This document shows positions 33,068-44,438 of a DNA stretch of 64,000 bases, in pieces. Position numbers and translations under genes: made by a program. This DNA is from Dactylis glomerata (Eukaryota > Streptophyta > Magnoliopsida > Poales > Poaceae), in assembly GCA_007115705.1 (NCBI GenBank), contig QXEO01000152.1:1842766-1906765 (forward strand). The letters run 5' to 3'. Under the pieces are notes generated by a model, which searched no databases, was not told the DNA's origin, and worked only from the letters and a program-made list of their open reading frames with translations. Within the stretch, counting starts at the first letter, position 1; each line of letters begins with the position of its first letter.

Positions 33068-35960
33068 GCATCCCCAAGCTTAACTCCTGCTCGTCCTCGA
33101 GTAGGTAAGTGATAACAAAATAATAATAATTTTTGAGGTGACATGCACCTACACAATCTTGATCATGTATGTAAAGCATTGAGTGCTGAGATCAAAGAAC
33201 TTAAAACATGGGCATGAAAGACATAATCTTGATAATAGAAACTTAGCAACCATGTTATAATATGAAAATGAACACAAACAAAAGATCATGAAAATGAAAC
33301 AATGAAAGTCAAACGTGTGTTCAAATCATAAGGAAAAACATACAAATAGTTTTTAGCTTGTTCCTCATGGAGAGCAAAACATAAATGCATAGGACACCTT
33401 CAAGTTTAAGAGGGCGACTAGATACAAATAATTTAAGAACAAGTGAAACCAACAATATGAATCAATCAATGAAGACTTTGGGACAATGCACATTATACTC
33501 AGAATGACAACTATGCTCTCTTAACGGTGCATAAAGATAGAAGGTGGTGACTCAACATAAAAGTAAAAGAAGGGCCCTTCGCGGAGGGAAGCAGTGATTG
33601 CAAGTTTTATAAACCTTCAAAAATTATGGTACTTACCGGCTTTGAGCTCTCATTGCCCCCATCATAAGCATCTTGAATGGTTAAAGTTAATGCGAGAACA
33701 CTTATGCTGCATATGCTTGACAAATCATAAGTTGAAAACCTCGTGTCCCGTGAATACGAGTACCCAAACCTCATGCTACTTTACTTAGAGTCCCAAGCAA
33801 GGCTATTATCATTGTAAGTATATACGTATCATCGAGAACCGCCAATGGGGTACCTCCGTGCCCGATGACATGGAATAAGCCCACATCAAAATGACAGGAC
33901 AAGCAGACAATGAACACCTCAACATCTCTTTTATTTACCATTTGTATAGCTTTTTATTTTGAGATGCGTCGTCGAATGTCCACTATGGGCATGCTGTAAA
34001 TTTCCACCATGAATTATGCATGGCTTAGATTGGCGGCCCAGGCGTTTCTCTAACCCATATACAAACTCCATGATCCCGCAAGATTCCCAATTCATTTCAC
34101 ACCGCGAGTATCCATAAACAAAAGATCACGATATCAACTCAAATAAGAAGTGCAATGTTGAAAGCTTGCCCCATGACGGCATGGTTGGGCTAATTCCCAA
34201 CTTATAACTTGCAAGCATGACAACTCAACATAAGAGACCACAATGTCAAATTTTTAAGAATGAGAAAATTAAAGTGTGCCTTCCGGTTCGTGAGAGCTTT
34301 ACTGACCAATTTTCACATAACACTGGTAAGAGTTTAATTTGAAGAGTAGATAAAAGCAAGTCAAATGTACTTTGGAATAGCAAATTGCTAATAGGCATGT
34401 ATGGTGGACACTTTGGCAAACTTGGTTTTTAGGAGTTGGATGCACGAGTAGAGCTCATACTCAGTACAAAATGAAGGCTAGCAAAAGACTGGGAGCGACC
34501 AACTAAGAGAGCAATAACGGCCATAATCATGCAAAGCGACAAAGCAATATTAAAAGAAGCATAAGATGGCATCAAAAGTCAAAAACTAAATGATCATAGA
34601 GGCTATTGGCAACTTTGTAAGAGTCTAACATGTGTGAGCTTGCGCCAAGTCAACCCAAATAAAGCATCAAGGAGAAAACCAAAATAATACTTCCAAACGA
34701 TAAAAACAACGCATGATTTTTTCAAAGGCTCATTAAGCAATCTCAGTTGTTTGAGACAAGTCATGCTACAGAAAAACCACTAAGTATGCTATCAAAAAGA
34801 CATCAAGCACGACATGCAAAAGCCTAGGCCTGAGTCTACACAAGCTCCTTCTTGTACCACTTTTTTGCATAAAGCTTTTTCTCTTTTCCAATACCATTCG
34901 AACTTTTTTGAGGAAAACCAACATATACCAGAGGTCCAAATACACCTTGATGCAAATATAAAACAAGATTTGAACAAAAATCAAGGCGAAAAATGCAAGC
35001 TAAACACAGTAGCAGAAAAAGAGAACACTCATTGAATGATAAGAGTGAAAACTAGAGTGTTCTTAGCAAATGAAAAGCGAGTTCATCTCCTCCAAAAGAA
35101 ACATGATGTGATCTAACCATTTATTGCAGCAAAAAAAAAAGAAAACTAAAAACAAAAAAAACTGACACTCTAAGAAAAATGCATAGTGCATGAAGCAATA
35201 AAAATATAGTGTCTTGAAAGGTGACCTGATTTTTGCCGATGAAGAAGGGGGTGCCTCGGGGCATCCCCAAGCTTTGACGCTTGTAATTCTTGGATATTTC
35301 TTGGGGTTGCATGGGCATCTCCAAGCTTGAGCTTTTGTCCATTCTTCATCTCATCTCATCATTCTCAAATCCCTACACTTGAAAACTTCCTTCATACAAA
35401 ACTAAACACAATTCTATTAGCAACATTAGTATAAGCATAATAATGAATCAACCCTTTTGCTTCAGGTTTCAACTTAAAACCACCACATATAAAGCATATA
35501 CTACTGTAGCAACTTCCCCAAAAGTTCTGTGATAAAAAAAACTCAAAAAGATAGCGATAAAGCGGCAAACACAAATATTGGCAGAAATCTGTCAAAACAG
35601 AACAGCTGACAAAGGTCGAATTTTTGAGGTATTTTCTGTTGCTCAAATCAAAAAGTGTTCAACTAATGAAAGTTTGGATATAACCTGGGGCATATGCACA
35701 AGAAATCTCAGGTCCAAAAAATATACAGAGAATTTTCACGAATTTTTACGGTGCAGCACCAAAAACTGTTTCAGGACAGCAACATCCTCAAATCTTACCT
35801 CACTCAAATTAGAGGCTTCTCTTGGCACAACAACAAAATAAAAAGGATAAGGAGCGGTTATTACAGTAGTAATAACTTCCAAGACTCAAATAAAAGAAAA
35901 AGTACTGAAAAGAAAACATTGGGTTATCTCCCAAGAGTGCTTTTCTTTAACGCCTTTGAG
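33068..35960 (-). other. Non-coding internal region shared with the gag-bearing elements
   Basis: Reverse complement is collinear with 1702-6146 and 22220-25157, from the AAGCACTCTTGGGAGATAA block (near 35930) to GGAGTTAAGCTTGGGGATGC (33068-33087). No gene. The homology ends just where gag would end in the other copies. Confidence 0.8.
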
Positions 35961-35986
35961 CTAGGCGCAGTAATTTGCAAAGATGC

Positions 35987-36976
35987 TCATATGGGCGCCA
36001 TATAAGAGCTTGAGGCAAAGGTGCCATATAGAAACTTAAAGCAATAGAGAGCATCAACAAGCAAATGTGAAAGACATTTAAATCTGAACCACTTCCTATG
36101 AAAAATAGTCTTGTAAAGAGACAAGTCATGAAAGCGCAAAGCAAAAAGCATAGGAAGGCAAAACAAGTATAACTTCAAGAGTTGCAACATAAAGAGGGGA
36201 AACTCAATATTGTTGAGATCCATCAAACCATGTTTTCCTCTCTCATAATAACTTTCAGTAGCATCATGAATAGAACTAACAATATAACTATCACATAAAG
36301 CATCCCTATCATGAGCCACATGCAAAAAAGAATTAATACTCCCCACATGAACAATAGTAGTAGGAGCAGATTCAACAGAATAATTATTCTCATCACCATA
36401 ATCATCAAAAACAGGAGGCATATTGTAATTATAACTAATTTTCTCTTCAAAAGTAGGTGAACTGAAAATATTATACTCATCATCATAACCATCATAAACT
36501 AGAGGTTTAGTATCATCACAAGCTAGAGAACAGCTATTTCGCAAAGCATATTCATCAAACATATCATCATAAGAAGGAACATGGATAGTACTAATGGTAC
36601 AACAATTATTAACCTTAGAATTTGTATCAAAAAGATTTTTAATATCAAAAGTAGAGTACTTTTCCCAATCATGATCACTAAGATAGGTAACAGGCATAGG
36701 AACATCATCAAGATCAGAATTATCACATATGGGAGATAAAATATCATCAGAGCAAATTTTCTCCACTAAAGCTGGGGAACTAAAGATATCATGCTTAACA
36801 AAACCAGCTTCCCCAAGCTTAGACTTTTCTATAGCATTAGTAATAACAGTGTTCAAAACATTCATACTAACAATACTATTAGCATGCAAATTAAGCTCCA
36901 AAGGTTTTTCAATTTTCTCTTCAAACACTTCATATCTAAACTCAGGAAAAAGACTAAAGAACACTTTGTTTTCCAT
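35987..36976 (-). CDS. Retrotransposon ORF of unknown function in place of gag (329 aa)
   Basis: An intact 329-codon frame begins 140 bp inside the 5' LTR (ATG at 36976), exactly where gag sits in the related elements, but without gag or protease motifs. The N-terminal two thirds are acidic with repeated phrases: HDIFSSPALVEKICSDD and YNIFSSPTFEEKISYNYN, then Asp/Tyr-rich blocks (VYDGYDDEYN, VFDDYGDENN). The last 80 residues are hydrophobic and basic (FPLFMLQLLKLYLFCLPMLFALRF), possibly a membrane segment, although this part may be a read-through of former non-coding sequence. It is transposon-encoded, and its role is unknown. Confidence 0.75.
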   Translation of the reverse strand: MENKVFFSLFPEFRYEVFEEKIEKPLELNLHANSIVSMNVLNTVITNAIEKSKLGEAGFVKHDIFSSPALVEKICSDDILSPICDNSDLDDVPMPVTYLSDHDWEKYSTFDIKNLFDTNSKVNNCCTISTIHVPSYDDMFDEYALRNSCSLACDDTKPLVYDGYDDEYNIFSSPTFEEKISYNYNMPPVFDDYGDENNYSVESAPTTIVHVGSINSFLHVAHDRDALCDSYIVSSIHDATESYYERGKHGLMDLNNIEFPLFMLQLLKLYLFCLPMLFALRFHDLSLYKTIFHRKWFRFKCLSHLLVDALYCFKFLYGTFASSSYMAPI

Positions 36977-37087
36977 TAAGCCTAACTAGTGAAAATAAAA
37001 AAAGAAACAAAAAGATGTAATTGCAGAATCTAAAGGAAATAACTCCGAGCACTCACACAGGAGGATGCGAGTACCTTTTACCATACC

Positions 37088-37105
37088 TCCCCGGCAACAG
37101 CGCCA
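37088..37105 (-). other. Primer-binding site, tRNA-Asp
   Basis: On the minus strand TGGCGCTGTTGCCGGGGA, 10 bp inside the 5' LTR. Complementary to the 3' end of tRNA-Asp with one mismatch, the same primer as in the gag-bearing relatives. Confidence 0.88.
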
Positions 37106-37115
37106 GAAAAGAGCT

Positions 37116-38625
37116 TGATGTCTATGCACACGTCTGTTCTTGTAGATAGTGTTGGGCCTCCAAGTGCAGAGGTTTGCACAGCAGCAGCAAGTTTCCCTTA
37201 AGTGGATTACCCAAGGTTTATCGAACTCAGGGAGGAAGAGGTCAAAGCTATCCCTCTCAAACAACCCTGCAATTACGATACAGAAAGTCACTTGTGTCCC
37301 CAACACACCCAATACACTTGTCAGATGTATAAGTGCACTAGTTCAGCGAAGAGATAGTGAAATACAAGTGGTATAGATGATTATAAGTAGTAAATGTAAT
37401 CTGGAATAAAAATGGCAGCAAGCAAACAAGTAACAAAACAGCGAGCAAACGGTGTGCAAAGCTTGGAAACAAGGCCTAGGGATCATACTTTCACTAGTGG
37501 ACACACTCCCAACAAATATAACATTGAACAAATAAATAACTTCTCTTCACTATGCTACTCTGAATTACTCTCCTATCGAATAACACTAATCATTGCGTAG
37601 TGGCTACAGAAGCACCCCTTAAAGTTCATCAAGTACTTGACAAACACCGCTCATAGAGATATCCAAATCAAATCACAACTCAAGATAAATATTTTTGCAA
37701 CTTAGACCAAGTACTAACACGGTGCACACCCTATCAACATTACACTATGAAAGGAGGAATAGATCACTTCAATACTATCATAGTGATAATTATTCTCATA
37801 ATCCATAAGAGATCACAATCGTAGCCTAGACCAAGTACCACCATGATGCACACACTGTCACCGTTACACCATGGTAGGAGGAATAGATTACTTTAATAAC
37901 ACCACTAGAGTACACATAATGATGAAGAGTAGCATCTACTTATTCAACATGATACAAAGCTCACGATCACATAGAGATCACATCATGGGAGAGAGAGGTG
38001 AACCACATAGCTACCGGTAGAGCCCTCAGCCCCGGGGGAGAACTACTCCCTCTTCATCATAGGAGACAGCAAGGTTGATGGAGATAGCGGTGAGGTCGAT
38101 GGAGATGGCTCTGGGGGCACTTCCCCGTCCCGGTAGGGTGCCGGAACAGAGACTTCTGTCCCCCGAAATTCGTCGGCGGCAGCGGCGGAGTTACGGAACT
38201 CTTTCTGGAAAATTGCCGACTCCCATAGGTTTTTCTATCCCGAGGCTTTATATAGGCGAAGGGGCATCGTCAGGGGGCTGCCAGGGCCTCCTCCCACATA
38301 GGGGGCACGGCCAGGGGCTGGGTCGCGCCGCCCTGGTGTGAGGCTGGCCCCTGGCCCCCCTTCGGCTCTCTTTCGGTCCTCGTCCTTCGTCCGAGAAAAA
38401 TAGGAGTTCTGGAACTTATTTCGTCCAATTCCGAGAATATTTCCTGTGTAGCATTTCTGAAACACAAAAATAGCAGAAAACAGGGAACTGGCACTGTGGC
38501 ATCTTGTCAATTGGTTAGTTCTAGAAATTGCATAAAAACACCATGAAGTGTAATGAAACAGAAGGCAAATGGTGTAAAAACAAGCATAGAGCATCAAAAA
38601 TTATAGATACGTTTGAGACGTATCA
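37116..38625 (-). repeat. 5' LTR of the minus-strand element
   Basis: 1510 bp; homologous to 31554-33067 and to the solo LTR 3302-4806. TTTATATAGGCG near 38245-38260 is the inverse of the LTR TATA region. Confidence 0.95.
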
Positions 38626-38630
38626 CCGGT

Positions 38631-39456
38631 CATTAACACGGACCGGGACTAAAGGGGTGGCGGGCGGGAACCCCACGGGCGGCGGCCTTTAGTCCCGGCC
38701 TGTGTTAACGACCGGGACTAAAGGGCGACCTTTAATCCCGGCCTTTAACACGGCCTGGGACTAAAGGCCTTCGCCTACAAAATGGAGCTTCTCTTCCCCC
38801 GAGTCTGCCAGTATAGTAATGGTGGTCGGGAGCTTGGCTTGAGTGGGGAGGTCATGCCCAATTTTTTTATCAAAATTATCCAAGATTTTGAGTTATTTCA
38901 TCTATCCAATTGGTTCAAAAGGTTAGCAACTTCACTCTCTCACCTTTAATTGCTAATTTAGCTCATATAATGCTCTAGATATGGTGAGATTTGTGGCTTT
39001 AATTTGGGAGTAATTATGGGAGTTTATTTGATTTATATAGAATTTGAGCTTAAATTAATTCCTTAGTTTGCACATGTGTAGAGGTGGTGTACTTATATGT
39101 TGACCAAAATGAGTATGGAGTAGAAATTTGTCATGCACATATATAGCTCTTTTTATGCTCAAAAAATAGATGGATTTGTGGAGTAATTAATGTTAGAAAG
39201 TAATGTGGGAGTAATTGTGAGCTTATGTGATTTACAATAATAACTTTTGAGTAGGATTTGTTTGCAATAATAACTTGTAAGTATGAGGCATTTTCTTGAT
39301 TCATTTCCATGCACATAGCTCTTTTTATGCTCAAGAAAATAGAGGGATTTGTGGAGTAATGTTAGAGAGTAATGTGGGAGTATATATGATTTATATGCAA
39401 TATGAGTTCATTCCTTATATTAATTTGGTTTATTATATACTTACATAATAATGCAG
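38631..39456 (+). other. CACTA subterminal repeats and transposase leader
   Basis: To about 38770, paired GACCGGGACTAAAGG / CCTTTAGTCCCGG units; then AT-rich leader sequence with a duplicated block (ATGCTCAA.AAATAGA.GGATTTGTGGAGTAAT at 39157-39188 and 39327-39361). The leader ends TAATAATGCAG, a splice acceptor immediately before the transposase ATG. Confidence 0.6.
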
Positions 39457-42400
39457 ATGAACCGACAATGGATGTACGGTAGCCGAGTCTCAAGCGAGTT
39501 CATTAGGGGCTTGCAGGGTTTCCTCCTTGTGGCTGATGCGAACAAGCGGAATGGTTTTTTTGTCTATCCATATAGTGTGTGTAAGAATCAAAAGAATTAC
39601 TCTTCCTCAAGAACCCTTCACATGCACCTGCTTCAGCACGGTTTCATGCCCAACTACAATTGTTGGACCAAGCACGGAGAAAGAGGTGTTACAATGGAAG
39701 ACAATGAAGAAGAGGATGATGACAACTATCCTGGGTTCCCTAAATACGGTGATACTTTCATGGGAGAAGCTGAAGGGGGGGCTGAAGGGGGAGCTGAAGG
39801 GGAAGCTGAAGGGGAAGCTGAAGGAGAGACATATGATGAGCCCCCTGATGATCTCGGTCGGACCATTGCTCAGAGAGAATGTGGAACTAATAAGGAGAGG
39901 GAGAAGTTGGATTGCATGTTAGAGGATCACAAAAAGTCCTTATACCCAAACTGCCAAAATGGCCTGAAAAAGCTGGGTAGCACACTTGAATTCTGAAATG
40001 GAAGGCAGATGAAGGTCTATCTGACTCCGGATTTGAAAAGTTACTGAAAATGATGAGGAATATGCTTCCAAAGGATAACGAATTGCCCACAAGTACGTAC
40101 GAAGCCAAGAAGATTGTCTGCCCTCTAGGTTTAGAGGTTCAGAAGATACATACATGTCCTAATGATTGCATCCTCTATCGTGGTGACTACGAGAATTTGA
40201 CTAAATGTTCGATATGCACTGCATTGCGGTATAAGATCAGAGGAGATGACGTTGGTGATGTTGAGGGCGAGCCCCCCAGGAAGAGGGTTCCTGCCAAGGT
40301 GATGTGGTATGCTCCTATAATAGCACGGTTGAAATGTTTGTTTTGGTGCAAAGAGCATGCCAAGTTATTGCGATGGCACAAAGATGACCGTTTGTCAGAC
40401 GGGATGTTGAGACGCCCCGCTAATGGGTCTCAATGGAGAAAGATCGATAATAAGTTTAAAGATTTTGCAGGTGACGCAAGGAACATACGGTTTGGTCTAA
40501 GTACAGATGGCTTCAATCCTTTTGGGGAGCAGAGCTCCAGTCATAGCACCTGGCCCGTGACTCTATGCATTTATAAACTTCCTCCTTGGTTGTGCATGAA
40601 GCGGAAGTTCATTATGATACCAATGCTCATCCAAGGTCCAAAGCAACCCGGCAACGATATTGATGTGTACCTAAAGCCATTAGTTGATGAACTTTTACAG
40701 CTGTGGGCCAAACCAGGTGTACGTGTGTGGGATGAGCACAAACAAGTGGAATTTGACTTACGAGCGTCGCTGTTCGTTACCATCATTGATTGGCCTGCTC
40801 TTAGTAACATTTCAGGACAGACAAACAAGGGATACAAGGCGTGCATGCACTGTTTACAAGAGACTAAAAGTATATATTTAGCTAATTGTAAGAAGAATGT
40901 GTACCTATCACACCGTCGATTTCTTAGCAAAACTCATGCCGTAAGAAAAAAAGGCAAGCATTTCAACGGTAAGACAGATCACCGGGATAAGCCTAAGGAA
41001 CATACTGGTGATGATGTATTCAATATGGTCAAAGATATAGAAGTAATCTTTGGAAAGGGTCCTGGCGGACAATCTGTTCCACATGACACAGACGGACACG
41101 CACCCATGTGGAAGAAGAAATCTATATTTTGGGAGCTCGAGTATTGGAAATTCTTAGAAGTCCGCTCTGCAATCGACGTAATGCATGTGACGAAGAATCT
41201 TTGCGTGAACCTGCTAGGCTTCTTGGGTGTGTATGGGAAGACAAAAAATACAAAGGAAGCTCGACAGGACCAGCAACGTGTGAAAGACCCTAAAGACCGA
41301 CATCCAGAATTGTTTCAAGGTCGCGCCAGCTACGCTCTTACTAAAGAAGAGAAGATCACATTTTTTAAATGCCTGAACAGTATCAAGGTCCCGGCTGGAT
41401 TCTCATCGAATATAAAGGGAATAATAAATATGGCAGAGAAAAAGTTCCAAAACCTAAAGTCTCATGACTGCCACGTGATTATGACGCAATTGCTTCCAGT
41501 TGCATTGAGGGGGCTTCTACCGGAAAATGTTCGACTAGCAATTGTGAAGCTATGTGCATTCCTCAATGCAATATCTCAGAAGATAATCAATCTAGAAGAT
41601 CTACCATGGTTACAGAATGATGTGGCCAATGTCTTGTCAGCTTCGAGCTGGTGTTCCCACCATCCTTCTTCAATATTATGACGCACCTCCTGGTTCACCT
41701 AGTCGAAGAGATTTCCATTCTCGGCCATGTATTTCTACACAATATGTTCCCCTTTGAGAGGTTCATGGGAGTCTTAAAGAAATATGTTCGTAACCGTGCT
41801 AGGCCAGAAGGAAGCATCATCAAGGGATATGGAACAGAGGAGGTCATTGAGTTTTGTGCTGACTTTGTTCCCGACCTTAAGCCGATTGGTCTTCCTCAAT
41901 CGTGTCATGAGGGGAGACTGAGTGTAAAAGGCACGATCGGAAAGAAACCAATGATATGTAGGGATGGTCATTCTTTGACTCAAGCACACTACACAGTTCT
42001 ACAAAATTCCCTCTTGGTGGCTCCGTACAGTGAGGAATACAAGAATATTGTACGCCAAGCAAACCCAGGGCAGTCTGAGTCCTTTGTTTTACAGCTCCAC
42101 ATGGCGACTTTTGGCGATTGGTTGCAAAGACATCTCATGAATGACAATGTTGTTGAAGAGCAGTTGTACTTGCTGGCCAAATTACCATCTTCGACTATAT
42201 TGACTTTCCAAGGGTATGCGATAAATGTGAATATATTTTACACGGTCGCCCAAGATAAAAAGAGCACCAACCAAAACAGTGGTGTCCGCTTTGATGCAGT
42301 AACTGGCAAAGGGCGAACGGACACATATTATGGTTACATAGAGGAGATATGGGAGCTTGATTATGGACCTAACTTTAAGGTTCCTTTGTTTCGGTGCAAA

Positions 42401-42745
42401 TGGGTGAAGATGACAGGAGGCGGGGTAAAGTTGGACGAGCAGTACAGAATGACAACGGTGGATCTCAACAATCTAGGGTACCTTGATGAACCATTCGTCC
42501 TAGCCAAAGATGTGGCTCAGGTTTTCTATGTGAAGGACATGACTAGCAAACCAAGAAAAAGAAGCAAAGAGAATACATCATATGATGAACCAAAGCGCCA
42601 CATAGTTCTTTCAGGGAAAAGAACCATCGTGGGAGTGGAGGACAAGACAGACATGTCACAAGATTATAATCAGTTTGGTAAAATTCCGCCCTTCAGAGTG
42701 AACACTGACACAAGCCTCAAGTTAAATGATGAAGATGCTCCATGA
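39457..42745 (+). pseudogene. CACTA TNP2-type transposase, two frameshifts
   Basis: Order of parts: transposase-associated domain (MNRQWMYGSR...HMHLLQHGFMPNYNCWTKHGE, 39457-39683), a Gly-Glu-Ala repeat (39763-39830), the TNP2 domain (40110-41600; GLSTDGFNPFGEQSS, YKLPPWLCMKRKFIMIPMLI, VIFGKGPGGQSVPHD, RSAIDVMHVTKNLCVNLLGF), the DUF4218-type region (HLLVHLVEEISILGHVFLHNMFPFERFMG, 41679-41768) and the DUF4216-type C-terminus (GYIEEIWELDYGPNFKVPLFRCKW, near 42333-42404). A one-base deletion near 39992 ends the first frame at 39996, and another near 41630 shifts the frame before the DUF4218 part. TNP2 proteins bind CACTA ends and catalyse excision; this copy cannot make the full protein. Confidence 0.93.
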
Positions 42746-43400
42746 TTACACCACAATCGTAAGCAAGGGACACTAGCGAAGAAATGATGTGTAATCATGT
42801 ATTAAACATTTTATATAATATATTGTTCCAATATTTTGGGTGCACCATGGCATCACAATGAATTACTAATGCATTTTAGTATTAATTAGCAAGTTAATAA
42901 TGTTTAATACTTATATAATTAATTACTTAACCATTTTAATAACAAATATAGCCTTATTTGGGCATATTTCAAATTATAGCAAAGTGTATGAATAAATAAA
43001 ATGAGCAATTTATGAATATACAAATTAGAGGTTTATAAATCTAAATACGAAAGTTAATAATATTTAATACTTATATAATGAATTACTAGGTAACAAATGC
43101 ATCCTTATTTAAGCATAAATTAAAAACAAGACTAATACAATTGGTTTCACTAAATTTAGATTTGTAAATCTTTAGATATGAATTTTTAAAGTTTCTATAA
43201 GCATATTTGGAGTATTTTAATTATGTAAAATTATTGAATTATCATACAAATATGGGAATAGTGGCATTTGTTAGATATTTAAATTTGTGTTTTGTAGGAT
43301 TTTGAATCACTCGATTTGCAGTTGTAGATTTCTCAGAAATTTAATTCAAATTTTCAGTCAAGTTATGAATTGCAATTTTGTTAAGTTTATTCAAAATACC
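42746..43400. other. AT-rich spacer between the two CACTA genes
   Basis: Long AT-rich stretch with a repeated AGTTAATAATGTTTAATACTTATATAATTAATTAC type block (42891-42930 and 43053-43085). No gene. Confidence 0.6.
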
Positions 43401-43925
43401 CTTTAGTCCCAGTTGGTAAAACGACCCGGGACTAAAGATCCCTGCACGCGCAAACTTTGGAAACCGCCCAAAATGGACCCCGGCTCGTATTACCAACAGG
43501 GACTAAAGGTCCCGGGGTATATAACGCACGCACCGCCCCGTGCCTTCTCCATCTCGATCCAGACGACAAAGACGAAGGGCGAGCGCACAGAGAAAGCTTC
43601 GGCGGAAGCGAACCGCTGTCGCCGTCCCGCGCGCCGCCGTCCAACGCACCACCGTCGCCCACACTGCCGTCGCCCACGCCATCGTCGCCCGATCGAAGCC
43701 GCCACCGCCGTCGTCGTCCCGCGTGCCGCCGCCGTTGTCCGATCCGATCGAGCGAAGCCGGCCGTCCCGCGCGCCGCCGTCGTCCACACCGTCGCCGTCC
43801 CGCGCGCTGCCATCACTGTCCCGCGCGCCGCCGTCGTCCGCGCCGTCGCCGTCCCGCGCGGCGCCGCTCGGTGGAAGCCGTCGCCGCCGCCGCCGTCCCC
43901 GCGGGTATGGTCGTCGCCGCCCTCT
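43401..43925. repeat. Internal CACTA subterminal-like repeats and GC-rich (GCCGTCGYC)n tract
   Basis: 43400-43520 carries TTTAGTCCC...GGGACTAAAG units like those at the element ends, followed by TATATAACGC, which could be a TATA box for the second gene. 43615-43910 is a compositional repeat of CGCCGCCGTCG / GTCCCGCGCGCC words. The long overlapping frames here on both strands reflect the repeat and are not annotated as genes. Confidence 0.6.
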
Positions 43926-43939
43926 CTCTCTGTTATGAA

Positions 43940-44190
43940 TTTATAGTTAGAAATTTTACTGTTAGTGTTTTACTGTTAGAAATTTACTATTAGGAATTTA
44001 CTGTTAGGATTTTACTGTTAGGATTTTACTGTTAGTGTTAGGAATTTATAGTGTTAGGAATACTTAGAAAAAAAGTTAGAAAAATTAGTTAGAAATAGTT
44101 AGAAGAAATAGTTAGAAACAAAGTTAGAAAAATTAGTTAGAAATAGTTAGAAGAAATAGTTAGAAAAATTAGTTAATAGAATTGTTACTA
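43940..44190. repeat. AT-rich short tandem repeats (TTAGAAAT / TTACTGTTAGGA)
   Basis: Repeated TTTACTGTTAGGA, then AGTTAGAAA(A/T)..AGTTAGAAGAAAT units. Probably part of an intron or leader of the second CACTA gene. Confidence 0.75.
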
Positions 44191-44197
44191 AATAAGC

Positions 44198-44405
44198 GGG
44201 GCGTTGGCCGGACGCCGACGCGGTGAGGGGGTCTTCCCCCCACCGCGTCGGCGCTCGGCCAATGCCCCCTTTTTTTTGCTTATTATTCAAATATATGTAC
44301 CAAATGGGGACGTTGGTCGGACGCCGACGCGGTGAGGGGGTCTTTCCCCACCGCGTCGGCGCTCGGCCAACGCCCCATTTTTTTGGTTATTAATCAAATA
44401 TGTGT
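44198..44405. repeat. Two tandem hairpin units (about 105 bp each) upstream of the second CACTA gene
   Basis: Unit 1 (44198-44268): GGGGCGTTGGCCGGACGCCG, ACGCGGTGAGGGGG, loop, CCCCCCACCGCGTCGGCGCTC, GGCCAATGCCCC, an almost perfect stem of about 30 bp. Unit 2 (44302-44380) repeats the stem with a few changes. Each is followed by a T-run and TTATTATTCAAATAT / TTATTAATCAAATAT. It lies 60 bp before the ORF2 start. Confidence 0.9.
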
Positions 44406-44438
44406 CACTAACTTGTTTTACCTGTCTCTAGAAGAGAC

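Larger units (their letters stand above)
31554..38625 (-). mobile_element. Complete non-autonomous Gypsy element, minus orientation
   Basis: LTRs at 31554-33067 and 37116-38625, perfect 5-bp target duplication CCGGT (31549-31553 and 38626-38630). Reading on the minus strand: 5' LTR, tRNA-Asp primer site, one ORF (36976-35987), non-coding region homologous to 1702-6146 and 22220-25157, 3' LTR. No gag, protease or polymerase is present. The LTR pair differs at about 16 positions in the first 340 bp by eye (4-5 %), older than the 18365-26748 copy. It landed inside the subterminal repeats of the CACTA element. Confidence 0.96.

Noticed and set aside
39763..39830. GGGGGAGCTGAAGG tandem units as a possible CRISPR or satellite
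   Set aside because: It is a short in-frame Gly-Glu-Ala repeat inside the transposase gene; there are no CRISPR arrays in the window.
43413..43993. Long overlapping frames in a GC-rich stretch on both strands
   Set aside because: All arise from the CGCCGTCG-type repeat; high Arg/Pro/Ala on every frame and no family features.
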